A stretch of DNA of 64,000 bases from Rosa chinensis. Taxonomy: Eukaryota; Streptophyta; Magnoliopsida; Rosales; Rosaceae. The position numbers were made by a program, and so were the translations under genes. Shown one piece after another: positions 35,461-45,035 of this stretch. The notes beneath the pieces are model-generated. The model searched no databases, was not told the DNA's origin, and saw nothing but the letters and a program-made list of their open reading frames with translations. Positions within the stretch are counted from its first letter, which is position 1. Each line of letters opens with the position of its first letter. The DNA lies in contig NC_037088.1 of NCBI RefSeq assembly GCF_002994745.2, positions 3,663,001-3,727,000 of the forward strand. The letters are read 5' to 3'.

Positions 35461-38289
35461 TGTCACGCCCCTGATTTTACACACAAGAAAATCGATATAT
35501 ATAACCCCATAATTATATATGCGTGAACGTCCAGTCATCAATACAAAATACCTGGAATCTTTTTCCCTTTAACTTACACAGATATTGATGCCCTGAACCC
35601 TCAAAGTTAATATACACTCGCTCCATAGAGTTATATATTACACAAGCTTACGAATTAAATTGTCAACAACAAGATAAAACGTAAATACAGCTCAGAGTTA
35701 ACTATACAACTGAAGTCTTTATCGACGGTAAAGTTACAAAAAAAACGCTTCCTACCGTAAAGCTGCAAAGGCGCTACCTCAGCTTCAGCCCCGATTATCC
35801 TAACCTGCAGGATTAACCGCTACACCGTTTGAATAGTGTACCGGGTTGCCACACAACAAACCCGGTAAGCTTTTGCAAGCCCGTATGAGTAACTCAAACC
35901 ACACACAACTCACGCCAAAAATAAGGAAAACAACTCACGCTTTGATTCCTTAAAACACGAAATAAAGGAGAATAACTCACACTTTAATTTCCTTTCAAAT
36001 CGAAATAAAAGAAAGCAACTCACACCTTGTTTCCTTTTAAAACGAAACATAGAAAACAACCCACACTTGAATTCTATCAATAAAACATAGAAAGCAACTC
36101 ACTCCTTGATTTCTATCAGTAAAACATAGAAAACAACTCACACCTTGTTTCCTATCAAATGTACCATAATCGTACCATAGAAAGCAACTCACACCTTGAT
36201 TTCTATCAAAACGTTAATAAGGAAAACAACTCATACCTTGTCCCCTTAAAAACCATTAATAAGGAAGCAACTCACACCTTGTTCCCTAAAAATACGTAAT
36301 GTCATGAGTTGTAAATAACCAATTCCCGTTACCCCATGAATTACCTATATGGCAGACAGATTAGAGCTCTAACTGAAAACGTAACCACTCGTCCGGCCAA
36401 AGACGTGGTCACCTGATATTCTGCCCAAGGTCTCAGACCTTCGATCCTCGGGCCGCAATGTCCCTTGGAGCAAAACATTAAAGGAGTCGCATTGGACCCA
36501 AAATGTTACACAAATCACAACGCTTTTGAAAACAATCGAAATCAACATTTCCATAATTATTGTTTTCCGAAAAAGCCATAACACAAAACAATAAAAAGCA
36601 TCAATTCATGCCTATTGTTTTCATACCCAAATCTCAACACTTTTCTCAAATCTCAACGCTTTTCAAAACAAATCGAAATCAATCATTTCCACAAATCATT
36701 TGTTTTCCAAAAGCCACACCCCAAAACAATAAAAAGCATCATTTCATGCATATTGTTTTCATAAATCCACAAACCACCAAAACATATATATTTCACGTAA
36801 ACATATATCTACTAATACATGAATACGTATGTATATATATACATCCCATAATATATATATACACACATGTAATCATCTACTCTAAAGTGCCACTAATACC
36901 ATCTATAGTTTGCAGTTAACTAAATAACTCTCAAAATAATAAGGGTATTCCCGTTCGTGAAATGAACTTCGTGAGATTACTCACCTCGAAACTCCCGCTG
37001 CGTCTTCTATACAGAACCGAACTAACACTATCACCAACAACTCGTCCAATTCACCTTTAGAAGTACCTAATCACCAATGATCAAAATCAGTAACGATTCA
37101 CATTTGATTTAAGTACGAAACCCTTGTTTTGAACTAAAATCCCCAAAGTGGCACCAATCGAGGCAAAACCACATCCGAGACCTTCCAAAGTCTCTGGAAT
37201 ACGTCCACGATCGATGTGACCAAACCACAAGTCGATCGGACGCTCAAATCCTCACGGATAGAATAAATCGATCGGTATGAAACTGCAAAAATCATAACAA
37301 TTCCATACGAACTCCAAAATTTGCATATTATATATCGAAACGCTCGTATCAACGAGTAGAACATATATAATAACAGAAACAGTTCCTTAAGTGGCCGGAA
37401 CGCCGCCACAGACGGAGGCGCACCGCCGCCGGCCAAAACTCAATATTTCACAAAACTCCCAACATCAAAGTTCTTCATCTAAGCATGCTTGTGGATACTC
37501 ATAACTAGCTCGAAGTCAGAAAACAAGCATAAAGGCTCGAAAACTACCTCACAAGCCGTGAACAGTAATCCCAACTGAGTTGAACCGATTTCCACGTCAA
37601 CCGATCAAAATAAACACCATGGATCGATCAGCGAGCTTGTTCTGAACTCAACTAAGGAAGCCTGAAGCCATGAAGTCGCCGGAGTTGTGTTTTCCGGCCG
37701 GGTCCGAAAACACAAGGCTGCACCACCTTGCAGCGCCGCCGTGGAGATGAATAGGCGATAGAGGGCACCACAGGGACGACCAGACGGAGGAGGCGAACCT
37801 GCTGACCAAGTTTCACGGCCGGAGACCACCGCAGTCGGCCGGAAAAGCCGGGTCGGGTCGGCCGGGTTCGGGTCGGGTCAGTCGAAAATCTTCGACTCTG
37901 AGGGCGCGGACGAGAGAGAAGAGAGAGAGAGAGTGTGGTTTCCGGAAAAGGAAAGTGGAAAATGAAAATATTTTCTGATTTTTCCTATTTATACTAAAAT
38001 GGAAACTTCTTCCAATAGCCATAACTTCCTCATACGAACTCTGATTCTCGCGTTCCACATGTTCACGAACTCATATCGACGCGCTCTACAACTTTCGTGA
38101 AGGAAGTTTTCGGAGAATCCCAACGAATAAAAAGTCAACCTTTGGCAACCCCCCTAAAACCATATTCTTCAATTAATTATTCGCCCGAAACACTTCCGCT
38201 CTATCCACGAGCCACGAAACCGTCCAATAGTTATAAAACTAATTCCGGAAAATCCTCGGAAAATAAATACGAATTTCTGGGGCATCACA
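35461..38289 (-). mobile_element. Solo LTR (family B) with TSD GTAAG, inside gag
   Basis: 2829 bp, from TGTCACGCCCC to GGGGCATCACA, flanked by identical GTAAG (35456-35460 and 38290-38294). Orientation is inferred from similarity of its reverse-complement ends to family A. A relative lies at 49581-52459. It carries several short tandem variants of CAACTCACACCTTG (35900-36290). It interrupts the gypsy-like gag. Open frames inside are not genes. Confidence 0.93.
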
Positions 38290-38294
38290 GTAAG

Positions 38295-38580
38295 CATCCA
38301 AGAAAGTGCCCGTTAACTCATCCCATGATCATATACTCCTCAATTGTAGCTTCAAAAACCATCCCTTTGCATCATCTCTAAGTGAGAAAGGAAATAACCT
38401 CATCTTGAACTCACCCTCCGGAAGTCCACCCTTTGACATAGTGCTTATAATTGCCTCAAAGTCTTGCATGCGGTTGATAGCCTTCTCGGAAGGTCCCACA
38501 AAAAATAGGCAAGATGCTCAATTGTTGAGGCTTTATCTCAAAGTCTACCTCTCTACCAGGAAGCACTAAGCATGATACTG
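38295..38580 (-). pseudogene. Gypsy-like gag, N-terminal part
   Basis: Minus strand reads FEIKPQQLSILPIFCGTFRE, then in shifted frames MSKGGLPEGEFKMRLFPFSL, and RDDAKGWFLKLQL. This is the usual start of the gag domain (FEIKP..L..LP.F.G). It joins the part at 35450 if the solo LTR and one TSD copy are removed. Upstream (38590-38695) is an unrelated 105-bp segment with short inverted repeats around GATATAT. Confidence 0.78.
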
Positions 38581-38695
38581 TGTTGACCATGAAATTTCGC
38601 AGAAACGATAGAAGATAAGATATTAACCCCCTAAGATATATCGGTCCCTCCAAAAAGGGAGATATTAAGGGATATATCAGAAATATCACAGATAT

Positions 38696-39962
38696 TCCTA
38701 TTCTTTGGTAGGTTTAGCCGTTTAGGTGTGTGTGGCTGTCGCCAAAAGAGAGCTGAGTATGGATATATATGGGCTCTGTTTTGTGGTCTTTGTGCAAAAA
38801 AGGAGTGAGGATGAGGCTGCCACATGTTAGCACCACAATGGATACAAGAGACAAAGCAGAAATATTCAGTGTGCTAGCGCGTGAGATAGAGAAATAATGG
38901 TGATGGTGTAATTATCTAATGGGCTAAGGTTAATTAAACAATTGAATTTTTAATTGCTGCCTACAAGTGATGATGCTTCTGATGACTAACTTTAATGCTC
39001 AATTAATTTATCATCCAATAATTAATTAATGACATAAAAGATTAATTAACAGAAATATTTTTTTTTGTTTTAAACTAAACGACGACAACCTTTTATTAGA
39101 AGAACTAGTTGTTACAAGAAGTACCAAAGAGCCCATCAAGAATCGGAGGGACACTCCCACTCCATGAAACTTGTAGCCCTGAAACTAAGGCATTTTTAGC
39201 AAGATTATGAGCAATCCTATTTGATTCTCTATAAACATGTGTAAAAAAAGAACCTGCCAAGAAGGTCAAAGATGAAGAGATGTCGTCGACGACTCTACCT
39301 AGCTCTGAGGTATCCTACCCTTCAGCTTGTACTGCTTGCACCAAACGAAAACAATCTGATTCGAACATTATAGGTGTTAAGTGATAGTCCTCTGCTAGTT
39401 TACATGCAAGACGGCCAGTGAAGGCTTCTACCATAATTGGAGACGTGATATGATCAAATCTGTAGCATGCTCCAGCCACGACCAAACCTGTTTCATAGCG
39501 TACTACCACTCCAACACCACCTCTATGTCTGTTTTCATCATAAGCCCCATCCAAGTTAGCCTTAAGCCAACCAACTAGTGGAGGGCACCAAGGTTTAACC
39601 CGGTGGCTAGCTTTGATAGTTTGTTTAGCTCGCATAGCTTTGAACGAATGAAACAAGGATACAGCTTGGAAGTACACTTGAGTAACAGAATGAATCTTAC
39701 CTGACCAGAGACTTTGGTTGCATTCCTTCCATATACCCCAAATCAAGATTAGCAGTAGTCGAACTCCAGACTCTTTGATTTCTTTTTTTCTTCATTTCTT
39801 GATTATTCGCTCCAATTTTGGGCCATTTCCTTCCGAACTCCACAACTCCGCTTACAACCTACAAATAAATTAAATTAGATTAATGACATAATGATTAGTT
39901 TGGAGATTAGCTTAATTCTAGTGTTGAGAATGTAATTACGCGCATAAAAATGCAAGTAATCA
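38696..39962 (-). repeat. Truncated 5' LTR of the gypsy-like element
   Basis: Two blocks (about 38696-39054 and 39781-39962) match the minus-strand 5' third of the 3' LTR; a LINE sits between them. About 1.1 kb of LTR plus the primer site and gag leader are missing, so an internal deletion has occurred. Confidence 0.8.
39055..39780 (-). mobile_element. 5'-truncated L1-type LINE with RNase H end
   Basis: Read on the minus strand: a frame from 39746 (GIWKECNQSLWSG, then the RNase H core with LKANLDGAYD, GGVGVVVRYETG, VEAFTGRLACKLAED and FESDCFRLVQA), a 3' untranslated part, and an A-rich end seen as a T run at 39058-39066. The catalytic Asp/Glu/Asp positions of RNase H are present, but the reverse transcriptase and endonuclease are absent. 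It interrupts the LTR remnant. Confidence 0.85.
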
Positions 39963-39967
39963 AGATG

Positions 39968-40041
39968 TTCTAAGCTATGATTGTAACCATATTACAAAAG
40001 ATCAATAATAAACCAGTCTCTCTTTGATTAAAAAAAAAAAG
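39968..40041 (+). mobile_element. LINE 3' end with poly(A), 3' part
   Basis: If the gypsy-like element and one AGATG are removed, the RNase H frame of 27060-27234 runs into this short segment, which ends in an 11-A run. It is the 3' end of the same LINE fragment in the ankyrin gene intron. Confidence 0.55.
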
Positions 40042-40225
40042 TGGTAAAACATTACATAAAATAAAGTATGTAACCCATCATATTCTTAATCATGAAAATA
40101 AGAATTCTGTAATATCTATTGTGAGGATGCATATTCTTAAAAGAGTTTAGCTCACTATATTGTTGTTTTCAATTTTTCCAATATGGCTCTAACTCAAGCT
40201 CCAATGTAATGTTTAGTTGTTGGAG

Positions 40226-41510
40226 GAACAAATAGCAGAAAATACTTGGGAACTCCTGGCATTCAATTACTTAAGTTTCTTTGGGAAATCGTTGTCTGGC
40301 AACATGATTGGATGGTTCTGGACGTTATAAGAAGGCCATCACATGCTTTATTTATCGCAACAAAAATGGGAAATTTTGAGTTTGTGGCCGAGCTTCTGCG
40401 CTCATATCCTGACTTGATATGGGAAACAGATGAAAAACACCGGAGTGTATTTCACATTGCAGTTATGTTCCATGACACAAGTTTCTTCAATCTGCTAAAT
40501 CAGTTGGGTGTATACAAGGATTTTATAGTCTCCTTCAAGGACGATGAGAACAATAACATACTACATTTAGCGGCAAAAATGGCTCCACCAAATCATTTGG
40601 GTACCGTGCCAGGACCTGCCTTTCAAATGCAACGGGAGTTACTGTGGTTCCAGGTACTTAATGATTCCCTTTTTCTCCTCCTTTGTACTTATTTTCTCTC
40701 TGCGGTGAACTGTCTAGTGCTTCTGTATTATTGGTTTGGTTTTTTTTGTTAATATATATATATATCGTTAGTTGTGTTTTGGTTCGTAAATGTCATTTCC
40801 CATTATCAAAATTAAAACAAATTAAAAATTTCAATTATGCTCACTAGAAAAAGAACAAAAGGAGTCCAACTAATCCATGCAATAATGCCTCATACTAATA
40901 ATGTGCGCAGGGGCTGGAAAAGATTCTCCAACCTTCCTATCTAGAGATGAAAAATGCAGAAGGTAAAACACCTAAAGATTTATTTACCGAAGAGCATAAA
41001 GGTTTAATGGTAAAGGGAGAATCGTGGATGAAAAGTTTGGCCAGCTCATGCACGCTTGCTTCAACACTTATCGCCATTTCTGTTTTTACTTCACTCACCA
41101 GTGTCATTGATGACAGAATCACTTATAATGGAGGAGGAACACAAACGACACCGCCAGTTTGTGTCTTATCAAATATTTTTGCATTATTTTTCTCTTTGCT
41201 TGGAATAATAATATTCGTGTCCATCCTGTCATCACGCTTCGCAAAGGATGATTTCCTCATATCACTGCCCTTGAAGCTCATAGTTGGACTCGGATCACTC
41301 TACATCTCTACTATAGCCATGATGGTTTCTTTTGGCACCGCCTTATACACAACATATCACCATAGACTAAACTGGCTTCCTGTTCTTGTTTTCATACTAG
41401 CATCTCTGCTACTTAGTTGTCTTTATCATCTACACAGTCCTCTCGTTTCCTATGTATTACACACAATGTACCATTCTTGGGTGAGATTACCAACTACACA
41501 TAACTTGTAA
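40226..41510 (+). CDS. Ankyrin-repeat/PGG-domain membrane protein, 3' exons
   Basis: Exon to 40653 (GT follows) and a last exon 40911-41510. The first has LLKFLWEIVVWQHDWMVLD, then ALFIATKMGNFEFVAELL, RSVFHIAVMFHDTSFFNLL and NNILHLAAKM, i.e. the second ankyrin block. The last exon has YLEMKNAEGKTPKDLFTEEH, then four hydrophobic segments (from SSCTLASTLIAISVF, FALFFSLLGIIIFVSIL, GLGSLYISTIAMMVSF, VLVFILASLLLSCLY). This is the PGG domain; the name-giving PGG is replaced by NGGG here. The acceptor giving the right phase is the weak site before 40226, so an exon between 26954 and 40226 may be missing or displaced. Frames are otherwise open. Confidence 0.86.
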
Positions 41511-41519
41511 CTTTTTAAA

Positions 41520-42372
41520 GTTAAATTTGTTAAACCAACATGTTACTCTCTCTTGAGAGGTGGGGGCTGTGGCGTCCAGGTGGGGGCTGTGGCGTCCAGG
41601 TGACGACCTGATATTGGTTCGCAAGGATGGGGGTTTCCTTTCCTCAAAGGGCAAGGAGATGGAGGGCGGCGGGTTTCTCTGTCGTCGATCTCTCAAAAAC
41701 TTTCAAGGTGAAGATGATGGCGGCGTATGGTATCGATCTGACCGTATCAGGATCAGAACTCGGGTTCTACATCTTGGGTGGACGTCCGGCATCGACGTTG
41801 TTGAATGGGTGGCTGCTGGTTTTCGGGCTGCCAGGATAGAAGGCTGGAGGAGCGAGTTTGATGGGCTTGGCCATCGTCTGATGCAGCTGAGGATTGTAGC
41901 TGGTTGTAGGGATGTGATGGCTCTTAACCCGGCGGCGATTGGGGCTGGCTCAGTTAATGTTGGCGGTGGCGAGATGCTTGTCAGCGGTGGTGTAGATGGT
42001 GTGGAGATGTTGACTACTGGCCTGTGGCCTAGGATTTTCTCTAGGTTCATGGGTTGGGGGGTCAATGTATTTGGGCTTGGACTATTGTCTTCCTTTTTCT
42101 AGTTTATTTTATAGCAATTCTTCTAGTTTTGTGGGAGGAATCCATAGTTTCTCTTTGAAATTTATCACCAAAAATATCTGGGATGTGTTGGCCTCTTGAT
42201 TTTCTAGGACATTGTAGGGTAGATTTTGGCTGAACTTCATGATCTTTAAAATTGTTGAATTACCTAGGTAATGACTCTTTTGACAACCCTATAGTAGTGG
42301 GTTGTTATGTGTAATTTAGCTGATCAATTCAATGAGTTGACATTTCTCTCAAAAAAAGAAAAAAAAAATTGT
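41520..42372 (+). mobile_element. Probable poly(A) retroposon without coding capacity
   Basis: A G-rich 5' part (with a 20-bp tandem duplication of GGTGGGGGCTGTGGCGTCCA at 41560-41600) passes into a T-rich 3' part and an A-rich tail at 42351-42370. The 180-codon frame 41560-42102 is biased and shows no domain. The design resembles the 62272-63141 retroposon. No clear target duplication, so the borders are uncertain. Confidence 0.45.
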
Positions 42373-42529
42373 AGTATTTTCTTTTCTCTTTTCTTTTTGC
42401 AGTGGAAGCACAATTTATAAGTTTGTAATTACGCGAAAACTTGAGCAAACTAGTCACAAATCCAGTGCGATGCTGTGTGTTTGTTTCTTCCTGAATTTTA
42501 TGCGTAATAAAGTGGCAATTCTAAAGGAG

Positions 42530-44205
42530 AGACTCTAACAAAGACCTTTAAAATAAGGACTAGTTCAAGACTTTTCTAATCCATAGTTTAGGAGACTCAC
42601 TTTTTGATTTCATTTTGGCAAATCAACCATTATATGTTTAGGTATGCATGAGTAGATCATTTCTGAAAATTTTCTTTCAAATTGCTAATCGTTAATGTAC
42701 TTAACTAGATCAAATCAAAGGATGAACTAAATTTGTCAAACCTAAACTGTTCATTTTATAAAGGATTAATTTCAGTTTACCCCCCTGAGGTTTGGGGGTG
42801 AAATCATTTCACCCCCTAAACTTTCAATTTTGAATTTTTACCCCCTAAACTTTTCAATTTCAATCAGCCGTGTCCAATTTTTACTGTTCCGTCCAAATTG
42901 GAAGTTAAGTTTGACTTTTGAGGGTTAAAATGGTCATTTCAACATAAAAAAATAAAAAAAATAAAAAAATAAAAAAAAATTCTGTTTTTTATTATTATTT
43001 TTTTTCTGCTTTTTAGTTTTTTTTTTTTTATTTTTTTTTTTTTATAATTTTGTCTCCAACCTATATACCACAAGTTATAATAGGTTTATAAAAACAAAAA
43101 AAATACTCTAGGTAGTTGAAAGCCGCTCGCTGGTCTACGATATTTGTGACATATCTCCGATAAAGTGAAGAATTTAGGATATATCCCAAATAAAGTGAAG
43201 AAATATTTATAAAAATTTTTTTTACACTTTATCTGTAAATAAATATCTGTATATTCCCAATAAAGTGAAGAAATATCTGTGTAAAATCATTTTTGGTCTG
43301 CGATATTTGTGATATATATCCAATATTTATCTGTAAATAAATATCTGTAAAAAATGATTTTACACAGATATTTCTTCACTTTATTGGGGATATACAGATA
43401 TTTACAGATAAAGTGTAAAATCATTTTTTACAGATATTTCTTCACTTTATTAGGGATATATCCTAAAATTCTTCAATTTATTGGACATATATCACAAATA
43501 TCGTAGACCAAAAATGATTTTACACAGATATTTCTTCACTTTATTGGGAATATACAGATATTTATTTACAGATAAAGTGTAAAATTATTTTTTACAAATA
43601 TTTCTTCACTTTATTTGGGATATATCCTAAATTCTTCACTTTATTGGAGATATGTCACAAATATCGTAGACCAGCGAGCGGCTTTCAACTACCTAGAGTA
43701 TTTTTTTTGTTTTTATAAACCTATTATAACTTGTGGTATATAGGTTGGAGACAAAATTATTTAAAAAAAAAAAAAAAAACAGAATTTTTTTTATATTTTA
43801 TTTTTTTAATATTTTTTTATGTTGAAATGACCATTTTAACCCTCAAAAGTCAAACTTAACGTCCAATTTGGACGGAACAGTAAAAATTGGACACGGCTGA
43901 TTGAAATTGAAAAGTTTAGGGGGTAAAAATTCAAAATTGAAAGTTTAGGGGGTGAAATCATTTCACCCCCAAACCTCAGGGGGGTAAAGTGAAATTAATC
44001 CTTTTATAAATAATAAATTAGGATTATGAATGCCTTAATAGTTTTCAGTTTGGTAGAAAATTTGCAAAAATGATTTACTCATGAATTTCTAAACATCTAA
44101 CGGTTGATTTGACGAAATGTGATCGAAAAATGGGTCACACAACTGTTGATTAGAAAGTCCTCAACTAGTCCTCATTTTAAAAATCCTCATTAAAGCCTGT
44201 CTTGC
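42530..44205. repeat. Outer inverted repeat enclosing foldback MITE 2
   Basis: 42530-42753 and the reverse complement of 44011-44205 share blocks such as AGGACTAGTT, ACTTTCTAAT-like ends, AATCAACC and CATGAGTA. They look like the arms of an older inverted-repeat element whose centre received the foldback MITE. A further arm-like copy is at 25660-25815. Borders approximate. Confidence 0.55.
42763..44001. mobile_element. Foldback MITE 2 (Mutator-type, 9-bp TSD)
   Basis: 1239 bp starting GGATTAATTTCAG and ending TGAAATTAATCC, flanked by identical TTTTATAAA (42754-42762 and 44002-44010). The halves are reverse complements, with arrays of CTTCACTTTATTGGGGATAT-like units toward the centre. Same family as 18981-20085. 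No coding capacity. Confidence 0.93.
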
Positions 44206-44356
44206 AATTATAATTCAAAAAATGTTGGCTTACTTTCATGCTGGATATGTAATATAACTAAATCTATTATTATTTTACAAAATGCAGAAGTTGGTGTTCT
44301 AACCATAATTGTGTATTTACATATTACAAATTGACGAAGATTAAACATTTGGTACT

Positions 44357-44808
44357 TGTTGAAGGAGATTCATAGCCCAAACAGGTTTTCTTATCCTAAT
44401 TGTAATAGGGGTAGATTATTCTAGACATCCTAGTCTTCATGAAAATATGATTCTTCGTACTAAGATATTGTGCTTGTTATTCTCTATAAATAGAGGCTCC
44501 TATTATCAATAGATTACACATCTACTTTGTCATAAATCTCTTTTTCCTACAACTCTTGGAGCACCAAAAACCTAAAACCCTTCTTTCCTCACCAGCACCC
44601 CCGTGAGCATTTCTTCTTGCGTCCTACACACCCTTACACCACCTCCCACACTTTGCTCCTGCTAGCTTGAAGCTTCAAGAACTCCTAACGCAAGATCGAG
44701 AACACACCAAGTATGATTTACTCAAAGTTGCTGCTTTCTTTAAATTCTTGTTTTCTGTATTAGGATAGTCTTATACCTCTTCTTCTACCTCTCACCTTTC
44801 TTGTAACA
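44357..44808 (+). repeat. 5' LTR of a second copia-like element
   Basis: Begins TGTTGAAGGAGATTC; a proposed end TTGTAACA at 44808 is followed by TGATATTCTAAGCC, a degenerate primer-site-like sequence. It contains a TATA box and a pyrimidine-rich transcribed leader. A gag relic downstream supports the call. No partner LTR found. Confidence 0.55.
44485..44493 (+). promoter_or_regulatory. TATA box in the copia LTR
   Basis: TATAAATAG, a near-ideal plant TATA box, about 130 bp into the LTR and followed by AGGCTCC. It would drive the element's RNA. Confidence 0.55.
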
Positions 44809-45035
44809 TGATATTCTAAGCCAAACTGTGGGGATTCGTGCTATTCCGAACATTGGTTCATTAAGGATTTGAACAAGTTTAATTTGTTTCTAACCATTAT
44901 TGCAAAATGCATTGTTTCAGTCTAATCCAAAACCCTTAGAAATTAATTTTTTGGTGGCTGTTTGTGCTTAGAAATTTATTTTATTTTTATGGAAGCATTT
45001 AAGGCTCTGAAATAATAGCTCGACTTCACTCCATT
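44809..45035 (+). pseudogene. Copia leader and start of gag relic
   Basis: The sequence between the LTR and the CACTA element. Its last ~30 bases, joined to DNA after 48862, read a degraded LDFTPL-type gag start in mixed frames. Weak on its own; supported by the clear gag segment downstream. Confidence 0.4.

Larger units (their letters stand above)
27235..39962 (-). mobile_element. Gypsy-like element in the ankyrin gene intron, TSD AGATG
   Basis: Identical 5-bp flanks AGATG (27230-27234 and 39963-39967) bound the element, whose ends are TGACTTGATAC on the left and CAAGTAATCA on the right. Read on the minus strand: a 5' LTR remnant (38696-39962), a broken gag, a long non-coding region, a polypurine tract and the 3' LTR (27235-28879). 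No protease, RT or integrase is visible. Two solo LTRs and a LINE are nested inside. Removing these leaves about 7.4 kb. Gag motifs (GALPSQAEPNPRGK, NAVTTLHSGK) resemble Athila/Tat-type gypsy elements. Confidence 0.88.

Noticed and set aside
35900..36290. Repeats of CAACTCACACCTTG as a possible functional array
   Set aside because: They are a short tandem feature inside a solo LTR of a known-type element, also weakly seen in its relative.
41560..42102. 180-codon open frame
   Set aside because: Composition follows the G-rich DNA, no domain or conserved motif is visible, and it lies in a probable poly(A) retroposon.
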